A stretch of DNA of 64,000 bases from Loktanella sp. M215 (GTDB lineage Bacteria > Pseudomonadota > Alphaproteobacteria > Rhodobacterales > Rhodobacteraceae). Below the pieces are notes generated by a model. It saw only the letters and a program-made list of their open reading frames with translations, searched no databases and was not told the DNA's origin. The position numbers and the translations under genes are program-made. Below are positions 54,153 to 64,000 of the stretch, piece after piece. The number at the start of each line of letters is the position of its first letter. The stretch's first letter is position 1. Location of the stretch: assembly GCF_021735925.1 (NCBI RefSeq), contig NZ_WMEA01000001.1:2014001-2078000 (forward strand), given 5' to 3'.

Positions 54153-55181
54153 TCAGCCGACGGTGGGCTTGTGGCTACCGCCCAACCGCGCCAGCAGCGA
54201 CGCTTGTGTGATCTGTCCGATCGCCGTGTCACCCTCCATCACCAACAGCGACTCGCCCGGCGCGATCCGGTCGATGATGGCCTGCACCGGCGTTTCCGCA
54301 TCGACGCGGCCGTCCGATCCCGCGCCTGCAATCATCACGTCACGCGCCGTCAGCACCCCCAGCGGGTTCATGTGGGCTACGAACTCCGCCACGTAGTCAT
54401 TGGCCGGATTGGTGAAAATGTCGCGCGGCGTGCCGACCTGCACGATGCGCCCGCCTTCCATGATCGCGATGCGGTTGCCGATCTTGAACGCCTCATCCAG
54501 ATCGTGACTGACAAAGACGATGGTCCGGCCACGTTCCTTTTGCAGGTCCAGCAGTTCGTCCTGCAACCGCGTGCGGATCAACGGATCGAGGGCGCTGAAG
54601 GGTTCGTCCATCAGCAGGATCGGCGCATCGGTGGTAAAGGCCCGCGCCAGCCCCACGCGCTGCTGCATCCCGCCCGACAATTCTCCGACCAGCGCATCGG
54701 CCCGATCGGCCAGACCAACCAGTTTCAGCTCTTCGTCCACCCTTGCGCGGCGCTGCGTGGCCGATTGCCCGCCCAGTTCCAGACCCAGCCCCACGTTGTC
54801 GCGCACGCTGCGCCAGGGCAGCAAGCCAAACTGTTGAAACACCATGGCGACGTCGTGCAGCCGCAGCTTGCGCAGCGTCTTACTGTCGGCCTGCGTCACG
54901 GACCGCATGCCGTCGCGCGTCCTGACCCGCACCTCGCCACGCGCGACGGGGTTCAGCCCGTTGACCGCCCGCAGCAGGGTCGATTTGCCGGACCCGGACA
55001 GGCCCATCAGCACGAGGATCTCGCCTTCCTCGACGGTCAGCGAACAGTCATGAACACCCAGCACCTGACCGCAAGCCTTGCGGATCTCGGGCCGCGTCAT
55101 CCCCTTGTCCATCAGGGGCAGGGCGCTCTCCGGTGTATCCCCGAACACGATCGAGACGTTGTCGAACTCCACCGCACTCAT
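54153..55181 (-). CDS. choV: Choline ABC transporter ATP-binding subunit
   Basis: This 342-residue ATPase has Walker A GLSGSGKSTLL (about 59-69), Q-loop VFQQFGLLPW, signature LSGGMQQRVGLARA, Walker B ILLMDEPFSALDP and H-loop VSHDLDEA. A C-terminal CBS-like regulatory part (about 275-340) is typical of ProV/OpuA types. The start overlaps choW by 4 bases. With choW and choX it imports choline. Confidence 0.93.
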   Translation of the reverse strand: MSAVEFDNVSIVFGDTPESALPLMDKGMTRPEIRKACGQVLGVHDCSLTVEEGEILVLMGLSGSGKSTLLRAVNGLNPVARGEVRVRTRDGMRSVTQADSKTLRKLRLHDVAMVFQQFGLLPWRSVRDNVGLGLELGGQSATQRRARVDEELKLVGLADRADALVGELSGGMQQRVGLARAFTTDAPILLMDEPFSALDPLIRTRLQDELLDLQKERGRTIVFVSHDLDEAFKIGNRIAIMEGGRIVQVGTPRDIFTNPANDYVAEFVAHMNPLGVLTARDVMIAGAGSDGRVDAETPVQAIIDRIAPGESLLVMEGDTAIGQITQASLLARLGGSHKPTVG

Positions 55182-56011
55182 TTCCGGCGCACCCGCAGCG
55201 TGCGGTCCAGCATGATCGCCACGATGACGATGATGAACCCGCTCTCGAACCCAAGCGCCGTGTTGACCGTGTTCAGCGCCCGCACCACCGGCACGCCCAA
55301 CCCGTCTGCCCCGACCAGACCCGCGATGACCACCATCGACAGCGACAGCATGATCGCCTGGTTGAGGCCCGCCATGATCTGCGGCAGGGCCGACGGCAGT
55401 TCCACTTTCCAAAGCAGCTGGCGCTTCGTCGCGCCAAAGGCCTGTGCCGCCTCGACCAGTGCCGTCGGTGTGGACGAGATCCCGAGGTAGGTCAGCCGGA
55501 TCGGCGCCGGCAGCACGAAGATTACGGTGGCGACCAGCCCCGGCACGATGCCGATCCCGAACAGCACGATGGTCGGGATCAGATAGACGAAGGTCGGCAG
55601 CGTCTGCATCAGGTCCAGCACCGGCACGATGGATTGATAGAAACGTGGGTTATGCGCCCCGGCGATGCCGACAGGCACGCCGATCCCCATACAGGCCGCA
55701 CAGGCCAGGACCACCAGCGTCAGGGTCTGCATCGTCTCTTCCCAGTAGCCCTGGTTGATGACGAACAGGAACCCGAAGAAGATCAGCGCCGCCGATTGCC
55801 AGCGCCGCTGCAACAGCCACCCCAGCGCCGTCAGGACAAGTACAGCTGCCAGCGGCGGGGGCAGCAAGAGCGCATCGACGATGAACTCGAAGGTGTTCTC
55901 GATGAATTGCGCCAGACTGTCGATGACGCCACCGAAATGCGCGTTGATCCAGTCGAAGATGGCCCGCGCCCACAGGCCCACGGGTATTTTCGTGTTCGTC
56001 AGCCAGTCCAT
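55178..56011 (-). CDS. choW: Choline ABC transporter permease subunit
   Basis: This 277-residue permease has about six to seven membrane helices and an EAA loop (AAQAFGATKRQLLWKVELPSALP, about 206-228). It resembles ProW/ChoW. The start MDWLTNTKIPVG is set by position after choX and typical N-terminus. It overlaps choV by ATGA. Confidence 0.92.
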   Translation of the reverse strand: MDWLTNTKIPVGLWARAIFDWINAHFGGVIDSLAQFIENTFEFIVDALLLPPPLAAVLVLTALGWLLQRRWQSAALIFFGFLFVINQGYWEETMQTLTLVVLACAACMGIGVPVGIAGAHNPRFYQSIVPVLDLMQTLPTFVYLIPTIVLFGIGIVPGLVATVIFVLPAPIRLTYLGISSTPTALVEAAQAFGATKRQLLWKVELPSALPQIMAGLNQAIMLSLSMVVIAGLVGADGLGVPVVRALNTVNTALGFESGFIIVIVAIMLDRTLRVRRK

Positions 56012-56066
56012 GGGCGCGCCTTTCGTACGTCGTGACGCGGGCCGGACGGCCCGCGCCTGAAGGGGA

Positions 56067-56996
56067 TCAGCTGGACAGCGTGTCCGTGACGGCGGCCATG
56101 GCGTCGCCGCCATCCAGCGTCGTCACACCGTCAAGCCAGGCACCCCAGACATCGGGGTTGGCGGCCAGCCAGGTCGTGGCGGCGGCTTCGGGGTCCGCGT
56201 TGTCGTTCAGGATCGCGCCCATGATCTCGTTTTCCATCGGCAGCGTGAACGACAGGTTTTCCAGCAGCTTGCCGACGTTCGGGCAGGCCGCGACATAGCC
56301 CGCAGTCGTATTCGTCAGCACCTCGGCCCCGCCCAGGTTCGGCCCGAACCAGTCGTCCCCCCCTTCCAGGTAGGTCATGTCGAACTTGGCGTTCATCGGG
56401 TGCGGCTCCCAGCCCAGGAAGACGATCGGCGTGTCGCGGCCGTTCGACCGTTCGACCTGCGCCAGCATGCCCTGTTCAGAGGATTCAACGACCTTGAAAT
56501 CCTTCAGGCCAAAGGCATCGGCCTGCACCATGTCGAGGATCAGGCGGTTGCCGTCGTTGCCGGGCTCGATGCCATAGATCTCGTCGTCCAGTGCATCCGC
56601 ATGGGTCGCGATATCGGCAAAGGTCTTGATCCCCATGTCGGCAGCGACCTTGTTCACGGCCAGCGTGTACTTCGCTCCCGTCAGGTTCGTGCGCACGGTA
56701 TCCACGGTGCCCGCGTCGCGGTAGGGGGCGATATCCGCCTCCATCGTCGGCATCCAGTTGCCAAGGAACACGTCGACGTCGCCCTCGGCGAGGCTGATGT
56801 ACGTGACAGGCACGCTCAGCAGCTTCGTGTCGGTCTCGTAGCCCAGCGCATCAAGGATGACGGAGGTCGCGGCGGTCGTGGCCGTGATATCGGTCCAGCC
56901 CACGTCGGCAAATGTCACGCTGCTGCAATCGTCCTGCGCCAGTGCAGGGGTCGCGGCCACAAGGGCCAGTACGGAAAGGGTACTCTTGAAGGTCAT
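56067..56996 (-). CDS. choX: Choline-binding periplasmic protein
   Basis: This 309-residue exported binding protein has a signal peptide (MTFKSTLSVLALVAATPALA, cleaved before QDDC). Aromatic residues of the ChoX choline cage appear in VGWTDITA, FLGNWMPTME, GAKYTLAVN and FLGWEPHPMN, consistent with the Trp-Trp-Tyr-Trp arrangement. The start at 56996 has GGGAG 8 bases upstream. It is first in choXWV and faces betI across a shared operator. Confidence 0.93.
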   Translation of the reverse strand: MTFKSTLSVLALVAATPALAQDDCSSVTFADVGWTDITATTAATSVILDALGYETDTKLLSVPVTYISLAEGDVDVFLGNWMPTMEADIAPYRDAGTVDTVRTNLTGAKYTLAVNKVAADMGIKTFADIATHADALDDEIYGIEPGNDGNRLILDMVQADAFGLKDFKVVESSEQGMLAQVERSNGRDTPIVFLGWEPHPMNAKFDMTYLEGGDDWFGPNLGGAEVLTNTTAGYVAACPNVGKLLENLSFTLPMENEIMGAILNDNADPEAAATTWLAANPDVWGAWLDGVTTLDGGDAMAAVTDTLSS

Positions 56997-57019
56997 CGTC
57001 GTCTCCCGGTCGGTTTTTC

Positions 57020-57039
57020 TTGATTGATCAGTCAATCAA
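57020..57039. promoter_or_regulatory. BetI-type operator between choX and betI
   Basis: TTGATTGA-N4-TCAATCAA is a perfect 8-bp inverted repeat in the 83-base gap between choX and betI. TTGATTGA...TCAATCAA matches the style of known BetI sites. It is placed to repress both directions until choline is present. Confidence 0.75.
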
Positions 57040-57079
57040 AAATGGTCTAGACGGACATTGCAACAAGGAAATGAGTGCA

Positions 57080-57637
57080 ATGCCCAAGCTTGGGATGGAA
57101 CCTATACGCCGCGCCGCCCTGGTGAAAGCCACAATTGCCGAGGTGGGCGATGCCGGCACGCTGGACATCAGCGTCAGCCGCATTGCAAAGCGTGCGGGCA
57201 TGTCATCGGCCCTTGCGCACCATTATTTCGGCGGCAAGGACCAGATCTTCGTCGCCGCCATGCGCCAGATCCTGACCGACTACCGGGCAGAGGTCCTGCG
57301 CGCCCTGCAGGACTCCGACGACCGCGCCGCCGCCATCGTCACCGCCAGCTTCGCGCCCTCCTGTTTCGATCCCGCCACGATCAGTGCCTGGATGACCTTC
57401 TACGTGCAGGCCCAGACCAACCCGCAGGCGCAGCGCCTTCTGACACTCTACCAGCGCCGCTTGCGATCCAACCTCACCCACGCCCTGCGCGGTCAGGTGG
57501 CCGACCCCGTGGCCTGCGCTGACCTGGTCGCCGCACTGATCGACGGCCTCTACATCCGCCGCGCGCTGGCCGTCCCAAAGCTCGATGCGGTGGTCCAGGT
57601 CCTGTCGTTGCTGAACACCCTCAAAGACAGGCGCTGA
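57080..57637 (+). CDS. betI: TetR-family choline-responsive repressor BetI
   Basis: This 185-residue TetR regulator begins [20 protein letters not shown], the BetI N-terminus. Its HTH is at about 28-50 ([20 protein letters not shown]). The ATG at 57080 is 10 bases after AAGGA; an ATG at 57071 is too close. BetI represses bet genes and is relieved by choline. It heads betI-betB-betA. Confidence 0.93.
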   Translation: MPKLGMEPIRRAALVKATIAEVGDAGTLDISVSRIAKRAGMSSALAHHYFGGKDQIFVAAMRQILTDYRAEVLRALQDSDDRAAAIVTASFAPSCFDPATISAWMTFYVQAQTNPQAQRLLTLYQRRLRSNLTHALRGQVADPVACADLVAALIDGLYIRRALAVPKLDAVVQVLSLLNTLKDRR

Positions 57638-57660
57638 CGCAAGACCCGTCGCCGCACGAA

Positions 57661-57693
57661 CCTTGCTTTTTCCTGAAATACTCCCGCCGGAGG
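57661..57693 (-). repeat. Intergenic repeat copy D, overlapping the betB ribosome site
   Basis: On the minus strand this reads CCTCCGGCGGGAGTATTTCA then GGAAAAAGCAAGG. Copies are at 10497, 23091 and 63290. Its GGAGG on the plus strand (57689-57693) is the betB Shine-Dalgarno. Confidence 0.6.
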
Positions 57694-57698
57694 CTCCC

Positions 57699-59156
57699 AT
57701 GACCACCACGCAACCCACCGCCAGTCATTTCATCGGCGGCGAATACGTCGAAGACACCGCAGGTGATCCGATCGACGTGATCTATCCCTACACGGGCAAG
57801 GTCATCGCCCGTGTGCACGCCGCCACCCCCGCGATCATCGACCGCGCGCTCCAGTCGGCCAAGGACGCGCAGGCCGCATGGGCCGCAATGACCGGCACCG
57901 AACGCGGCCGCATCCTGCGCCGCGCCGCCGACATCATGCGCGACCGCAATCACGACCTCTCGGTGCTGGAAAGCTATGACACCGGCAAGCCCTTGTCCGA
58001 AACCACCGTGGCCGACGCAACCTCCGGCGCCGACGCGCTCGAATACTTCGGCGGCATGGCCGCCACGATCACCGGCGAACACATCCCGCTCGCGGGCGGC
58101 GACTTCGTCTATACTCGGCGCGAACCCTTGGGCGTCTGCGTCGGCATCGGTGCGTGGAACTATCCCACCCAGATCGCCTGCTGGAAGGGCGCGCCCGCAC
58201 TCGCCTGCGGCAACACCATGGTCTTCAAGCCGTCAGAGACGACGCCGCTCTGCGCGCTCAAGGTGGCCGAGATCCTGACCGAAGCCGGCGCACCGCCGGG
58301 CGTCTACAACGTGGTGCAGGGGATGGGGGCCGTGGGCGCGTCGCTGATCACCGATCCGCGCGTGGCCAAGGTCTCGCTGACGGGCTCCGTGCCGACGGGG
58401 CAGAAGGTCTATGCCGCCGCCGCCGCAGGTCTGCGCAACGTCACGATGGAACTCGGCGGCAAGTCCCCGCAGGTCGTCTTCGACGATGCGGACCTCGAAG
58501 ACGCCGTCTCCGGCGCGATCCTCGGCAATTTCTATTCCACCGGGCAGGTCTGTTCCAACGGCACGCGGGTCTTCGTGCAGCGCGGGCTGGTCGATGCCTT
58601 CCTCAAGCGCCTGACCGAACGCCTCGCCCATGTGGTGATGGGCGACCCGATGGACATGGCCACGAACTTCGGCCCCATGGTAAGTGCTCGTCAGCGCGAT
58701 CTGGTCGAGGCCTGCATCGCGAAAGGCATCGCCGCCGGCGCGCGTCTGGTCCACGGCGGCACGCGCCCGGACCGGGACGGTTTCTTCATCGACCCGACCG
58801 TCTTTGCCGACGTGACCGACGACATGGCGCTGGCGACGGACGAAATCTTTGGCCCCGTCATGTCGGTCCTCACGTTTGACACCGAAGAAGAGGCCCTGCG
58901 CCGCGCCAATGCCACGCCCTACGGCCTCGCGGCCAGCGTGTTCACCAAGGACCTGACACGCGCCCACCGCATGGCGGCAGGGTTCGAGGCCGGCACCTGC
59001 TACGTCAACACCCACAACCTTGCCCCCGTCGAGGCGCCCTTCGGCGGGTCCAAGATGTCCGGCGTCGGCCGCGAGAACAGCAAGGCCGCCATCGAGTTCT
59101 ACACTCAGATCAAGGGCGTCTATGTCGCCATGAACCCGGTCGAGGCACCGTTCTGA
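57699..59156 (+). CDS. betB: Betaine-aldehyde dehydrogenase
   Basis: This 485-residue ALDH oxidises betaine aldehyde to glycine betaine with NAD+. Seen are [30 protein letters not shown], the catalytic Glu in [12 protein letters not shown] and Cys in [16 protein letters not shown] 57699 follows GGAGG within repeat copy D. The stop overlaps betA by 1 base (TGATG). Confidence 0.95.
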   Translation: MTTTQPTASHFIGGEYVEDTAGDPIDVIYPYTGKVIARVHAATPAIIDRALQSAKDAQAAWAAMTGTERGRILRRAADIMRDRNHDLSVLESYDTGKPLSETTVADATSGADALEYFGGMAATITGEHIPLAGGDFVYTRREPLGVCVGIGAWNYPTQIACWKGAPALACGNTMVFKPSETTPLCALKVAEILTEAGAPPGVYNVVQGMGAVGASLITDPRVAKVSLTGSVPTGQKVYAAAAAGLRNVTMELGGKSPQVVFDDADLEDAVSGAILGNFYSTGQVCSNGTRVFVQRGLVDAFLKRLTERLAHVVMGDPMDMATNFGPMVSARQRDLVEACIAKGIAAGARLVHGGTRPDRDGFFIDPTVFADVTDDMALATDEIFGPVMSVLTFDTEEEALRRANATPYGLAASVFTKDLTRAHRMAAGFEAGTCYVNTHNLAPVEAPFGGSKMSGVGRENSKAAIEFYTQIKGVYVAMNPVEAPF

Positions 59157-60814
59157 TGAAGGCCGACTACGTCATCATCGGCGCTGGCAGCGCTGGCTGC
59201 GCCATTGCCTACCGGCTGGCCGAGGCGGGCAAGGATGTGCTGATCATCGAACACGGCGGGTCCGACGCGGGGCCTTTCATCCAGATGCCCGCGGCGCTGT
59301 CCTATCCGATGAACATGAAGACCTACGACTGGGGTTTCCGCACCCAGCCGGAACCGCATCTGGGCAACCGCACCCTCGCCACGCCGCGTGGCAAGGTGAT
59401 CGGCGGATCGTCCTCGATCAACGGCATGGTCTACGTGCGCGGCCACGCCCGCGACTTCGACACCTGGGCCGAGATGGGCGCGCAGGGCTGGGCCTATGCG
59501 GACGTGCTGCCCTACTACAAGCGGATGGAACACTGGCACGCGGGCATCCACGGCGGCGATCCGGACTGGCGCGGCACCGACGGGCCGCTGCACGTCTCCC
59601 GCGGGCCGCGCCGCAACCCGCTGGTCAAGGCCTTCGTCGAGGCGGGCCAGCAGGCGGGCTATCCCGCGACCGACGACTACAACGGCCAGCAGCAGGAAGG
59701 CTTCGGCCCGTTCGACGCCACCATCTATCACGGCCGCCGCTGGTCCGCCGCCAACGCCTATCTGCGCCCCGCGCAGAAGACCGGCCACGCCCGCGTCACC
59801 CGCGCCTTTGCCCGGCGCGTCATCATCAAGGACGGCCGCGCCACGGGGGTCGAGGTCAAGCGCCGCGGCGTGACCGAAATCATCGACGCAAACGTCGAAG
59901 TCATCATCGCCGCCTCCGCCATCAACTCGCCGAAACTGCTGATGCTCTCCGGCATCGGCCCCGCGGCACATCTGGCGGAACATGGCATCCCGCTCGTCGC
60001 CGACCGTGCGGGCGTCGGGCAGAACCTGCAGGACCATCTGGAGCTTTACCTGCAACAGGCCGCGACCCAGCCGGTGACGCTATTCACCTACTGGAAGCTT
60101 TTCTGGAAGATGCTGATCGGCGCGCAATGGCTGCTGGGCAAGCGCGGCCTCGGCACCTCGAATCAATTCGAAAGTGCGGGCTTCGTGCGGTCGCGCGCCG
60201 GGGTCGAGTATCCCGATATCCAGTTCCACTTCCTGCCGCTGGCGATCCGCTACGACGGCAAGGTCGCCGCCGAAGGCCACGGCTTTCAGGCCCACGTCGG
60301 CCCGATGCGCTCGCCCTCGCGCGGTAGCGTCACGCTCGCCAGCGCCGACCCCGCCGCCGATCCGTTGATCCGCTTCAACTACATGTCCGACCCGCAGGAT
60401 TGGGAGGATTTCCGCGCCTGCATCCGCCTGACCCGAGAGATATTCGCGCAAGAGGCCTTCACCCCCTTCCGCGGTCACGAGATCCAGCCGGGTGCCGCCG
60501 TCCAGTCCGACGCGGAGCTTGATGATTTCATCCGTGAACACGCCGAAAGCGCCTATCACCCTTGCGGCACCTGCCGGATGGGGGCGGCGGACGATCCCCT
60601 CGCCGTTGTCGATGCCCAGTGCCGTGTCATCGGGGTCGACGGCCTGCGGGTGGCCGACAGTTCGATCTTTCCGCGCATCACCAACGGCAACCTGAACGCG
60701 CCTTCGATCATGGTCGGCGAAAAGGCGGCGGACCACATTCTGGGTCGCGATCCCCTACCTGCGGCCAATGAACAGCCGTGGATTCATCCCGACTGGCAAA
60801 CCAGACAGCGCTGA
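59156..60814 (+). CDS. betA: Choline dehydrogenase
   Basis: This 552-residue GMC oxidoreductase oxidises choline to betaine aldehyde at the membrane. The FAD-binding [20 protein letters not shown] is at the N-terminus. [24 protein letters not shown] with the catalytic His, and [20 protein letters not shown] follow. It is translationally coupled to betB and followed by a hairpin. Confidence 0.96.
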   Translation: MKADYVIIGAGSAGCAIAYRLAEAGKDVLIIEHGGSDAGPFIQMPAALSYPMNMKTYDWGFRTQPEPHLGNRTLATPRGKVIGGSSSINGMVYVRGHARDFDTWAEMGAQGWAYADVLPYYKRMEHWHAGIHGGDPDWRGTDGPLHVSRGPRRNPLVKAFVEAGQQAGYPATDDYNGQQQEGFGPFDATIYHGRRWSAANAYLRPAQKTGHARVTRAFARRVIIKDGRATGVEVKRRGVTEIIDANVEVIIAASAINSPKLLMLSGIGPAAHLAEHGIPLVADRAGVGQNLQDHLELYLQQAATQPVTLFTYWKLFWKMLIGAQWLLGKRGLGTSNQFESAGFVRSRAGVEYPDIQFHFLPLAIRYDGKVAAEGHGFQAHVGPMRSPSRGSVTLASADPAADPLIRFNYMSDPQDWEDFRACIRLTREIFAQEAFTPFRGHEIQPGAAVQSDAELDDFIREHAESAYHPCGTCRMGAADDPLAVVDAQCRVIGVDGLRVADSSIFPRITNGNLNAPSIMVGEKAADHILGRDPLPAANEQPWIHPDWQTRQR

Positions 60815-60833
60815 TTTGAAGAAAATGCAATGA

Positions 60834-60858
60834 ACAGGGCAGCACGTCTGCCCTGTCC
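60834..60858 (+). terminator. Terminator-like hairpin after betA
   Basis: ACAGGGCAG (60834-60842) pairs perfectly with CTGCCCTGT (60848-60856). Only CCTT follows. Confidence 0.5.
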
Positions 60859-60887
60859 TTGCCACGTCTCGTCCCTAGCTTGGGATC

Positions 60888-61532
60888 ATGCGAATCCTTT
60901 TAACCATTTGTTTACTGTTCTGTGCCTTGGCAGCCCGCGCCGACCTCTCGGGGCCGGCGCGGGTCATCGACGGCGATACCCTCCAGATCGGAGAGACGCG
61001 GATCCGCCTGCACGGCATCGACGCGCCAGAAGCGGCGCAGACCTGCCGCAGCGCCGCGGGTGTCACGCTCGCCTGCGGGGCGGCAGCCACGACGGCGCTG
61101 CGCAGCCTGATCGCAGGGCAACCGGTGACCTGCGCGCCGCGCGACACCGACCGTTACGGGCGCACCGTGGCCCGCTGCACCGCGCGCGGGCAGGACAGCG
61201 GTCGCGGCATGGTCGCCGCAGGGATGGCCAGAGCCTACCAACGCTACAGCACCGATTACGTGGCAGACGAGGCGGCGGCGCAGGCCGGTGGGCGCGGCCT
61301 GTGGGCGGCGCAGATGCAGAACCCCGCCGATTACCGCGCCGCGCGCAAGGCGGCACCGGCGGCAACCGGCAGCTGTCAGATCAAGGGCAACATCAGCGGG
61401 GGCGGCCACATCTATCACATGCCCGGGCAGGAAAACTACGCCGCCACCCGCATCAGCACCGCCCGCGGCGAACGCTGGTTCTGCACCGAGGCAGAGGCCC
61501 GTGCCGCCGGCTGGCGCGCCGCCCGCCGCTGA
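60888..61532 (+). CDS. Secreted thermonuclease-family (SNase) protein with C-terminal Cys domain
   Basis: This 214-residue protein has a signal peptide (MRILLTICLLFCALAARA) and a staphylococcal-nuclease fold (about 19-140) with VIDGDTLQIGETRIRLHGID, DAPE and RDTDRYGRTVARC, which hold the Asp, Arg and Glu of the active site. The C-terminal 60 residues (CQIKGNISGGGHIYHMPGQ, ERWFCTEAEARAAGWR) form a short domain with two cysteines seen in many such proteins. It probably degrades extracellular nucleic acid or acts in the periplasm. Monocistronic. Confidence 0.88.
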   Translation: MRILLTICLLFCALAARADLSGPARVIDGDTLQIGETRIRLHGIDAPEAAQTCRSAAGVTLACGAAATTALRSLIAGQPVTCAPRDTDRYGRTVARCTARGQDSGRGMVAAGMARAYQRYSTDYVADEAAAQAGGRGLWAAQMQNPADYRAARKAAPAATGSCQIKGNISGGGHIYHMPGQENYAATRISTARGERWFCTEAEARAAGWRAARR

Positions 61533-61725
61533 TCCCCAGATCCGTTGCGGCTTGCGCCGGATCGACCCGCAGGCGTCGCGGGCCGCAAGTCCAGACATCC
61601 GCAGGCCATGACGGATGGAAATTTGTTGACAACGCGGCGTCCGTTTTCGCGCTTTGGGCTTCACCTGCTGGGCGACGGCACCTATGGTCGTGCGACATTA
61701 AGGCGAATGCTGCGGGGGGCACACC

Positions 61726-63252
<1,527 letters not shown>

Positions 63253-63272
63253 GGCAGGGGGGCCAGCCCTCC

Positions 63273-63319
63273 GTCCGCAAGATGCGGACTCCCCCCGGAG
63301 TATTTTGAAAAAAGCGAGG
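63273..63319 (+). repeat. Intergenic repeat copy C with adjacent hairpin
   Basis: A 7-bp hairpin GTCCGCA/TGCGGAC (63273-63279 with 63283-63289) is followed by TCCCCCCGGAGTATTTTGAA then AAAAGCGAGG (63290-63319), the best copy of the family seen at 10497, 23091 and 57661. Confidence 0.6.
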
Positions 63320-63368
63320 ACGGGAACCCGTTCGTTTGTTTTGTCGTTGCACCCGAAAGGAGAGCGCG

Positions 63369-63632
63369 ATGACCAAGGATCACGGACCGAGCATCAAGGA
63401 CGACGCGACCTACGAAGCCCTGCTGGAGCAGGGCGCGTCCAAGCAGAAGGCAGCGCGGATTGCCAATGCGCAGGCGTCACCGGACCAGCACCCGAGCGAA
63501 AAGGGCGGCAAGGCACAGCCCTACGAGGACTGGACGAAGGACGACCTTTACGCCCGCGCGCAGGAGCTGGACGTGGACGGACGCTCGACCATGACAAAGG
63601 ATGCACTTATCGCCGCCTTGCGGGACCGCTGA
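63369..63632 (+). CDS. Small Rho-N/SAP-like protein (DUF7218 type)
   Basis: This 87-residue hydrophilic protein starts MTKDHGPSIKDDATYEALLE and ends with a Rho-N/SAP-like helix-loop-helix (YEDWTKDDLYARAQELDVDG, MTKDALIAALRDR). That motif binds nucleic acid in other proteins. AAAGGAGA gives the start. Such proteins are common, stress-linked and uncharacterised. The stop overlaps a CTG that may start the next gene. Confidence 0.82.
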   Translation: MTKDHGPSIKDDATYEALLEQGASKQKAARIANAQASPDQHPSEKGGKAQPYEDWTKDDLYARAQELDVDGRSTMTKDALIAALRDR

Positions 63633-63997
63633 TCGCCGCATGCCTGTGGGCCGGTGCCGTGGGCGCGCAGCAGATCGCCGTCCCGTCGGGCCTTGAGATT
63701 TCGCTTTACGACGTGATCCTCGACGCTGACAGCCAGGTGGCGCGGTTCCGGTTTCTTGTGCCGGCCATCGCGCCCGAGGCCGGGAACAAGACGTTCGGCG
63801 ATGTGATCGGCGATCTGCAGTTCGTCTGCGACAGCGTCATCGTGCCGGCGCTGCTTGAACATGGCTGGACGACCGGCGATGTGGTGCTGTCGGTGTCTGA
63901 CAAGCCCGTCGATTTCGGCACATATGATTCGCAGGTGGTCCAGTACTTTCAGCCGTTCCGTCTGGATCGCGACACCTGCGTCTGGGAGGACTTCTGA
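63629..63997 (+). CDS. Secreted DUF6497-type protein, CTG start likely
   Basis: The mature part (QQIAVPSGLEISLYDVILDA onward) matches the small DUF6497 family of Rhodobacteraceae. A signal-peptide core (LIAACLWAGAVGA) precedes it, but no ATG, GTG or TTG is in frame between the upstream gene's start and this core. The best start is CTG 63629, which overlaps the TGA of the previous gene (CTGA), giving 122 residues. The stop is TGA 63995-63997, followed by a possible ATG at 63997 for a next gene. The function is unknown. Confidence 0.7.
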   Translation: MIAACLWAGAVGAQQIAVPSGLEISLYDVILDADSQVARFRFLVPAIAPEAGNKTFGDVIGDLQFVCDSVIVPALLEHGWTTGDVVLSVSDKPVDFGTYDSQVVQYFQPFRLDRDTCVWEDF

Positions 63998-64000
63998 TGA

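Overview
The window is a GC-rich, densely packed bacterial chromosome segment with no phage, insertion sequence, CRISPR array or tRNA. Its content points to an alphaproteobacterium of the Rhodobacteraceae (Roseobacter group). The main clues are a SAM/SAH-type riboswitch in front of metK, the divergent choXWV / betIBA choline-to-betaine locus with a BetI-like operator, an alphaproteobacterial-style RNase P RNA, the order ihfB-lapA-trpF-trpB, and several small families (DUF2927, DUF6497, DUF7218-like) that I associate with this family. Genus cannot be settled from the window.

Layout. 1-1.46 kb: the end of miaB, then an OmpA-type secreted protein and a lipoprotein that share an unusual tryptophan/cysteine module. 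1.57-6.3 kb: the phoH-ybeY-corC-lnt operon, carrying an extra ORF6N-domain gene translationally coupled between phoH and ybeY. 6.3-8.4 kb: riboswitch-metK-trmB. 8.5-16.8 kb: aroA-cmk, a glutathione peroxidase, a nitroreductase, rpsA, ihfB, lapA, trpF and trpB. 16.8-20.3 kb (minus): DUF4893, DUF2237, DUF2332, pth and rplY. 20.5-31.9 kb: a YdeI-like gene, then a long minus-strand block. In transcription order this block holds a small membrane protein, XpaC, TelA, a DUF2927 lipoprotein, an SPFH-GYF protein, a cytochrome b561, a zinc-ribbon membrane protein, a PfkB sugar kinase, dtd, an L-lactate-dehydrogenase-like flavoprotein and an amylosucrase. 32-38 kb: an RsuA/RluB-type pseudouridine synthase, tadA, a metal-dependent hydrolase, a BON-LysM protein, gatC-gatA, an excalibur-like lipoprotein and a peptidoglycan amidase.

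38.0-43.5 kb: RNase P RNA, a decayed acetyltransferase-like stretch, rpmG, a membrane diguanylate cyclase, a Bax-inhibitor-1 membrane protein, a quinone oxidoreductase and an XRE regulator. 43.6-54.1 kb: hisN, an 8-oxoguanine deaminase-like enzyme, a CAP-domain lipoprotein, guanine deaminase, mgtE, 5-formyl-THF cyclo-ligase, a YmdB-like phosphoesterase, an EamA transporter, an SLC13 permease and yebC. 54.1-60.8 kb: choline uptake (choV, choW, choX, minus) facing betI-betB-betA (plus); together these import choline and oxidise it to glycine betaine. 60.9-64 kb: a secreted nuclease, pccB, a Rho-N/SAP-like small protein and a DUF6497 protein.

Most worth a second look: the XpaC/TelA/SPFH/zinc-ribbon envelope cluster; the ORF6N gene inside the phoH-ybeY operon; the paired secreted proteins sharing a novel-looking module; two genes whose only plausible start is a CTG overlapping the upstream TGA; and a four-copy intergenic repeat built on a GC palindrome followed by TATTT.
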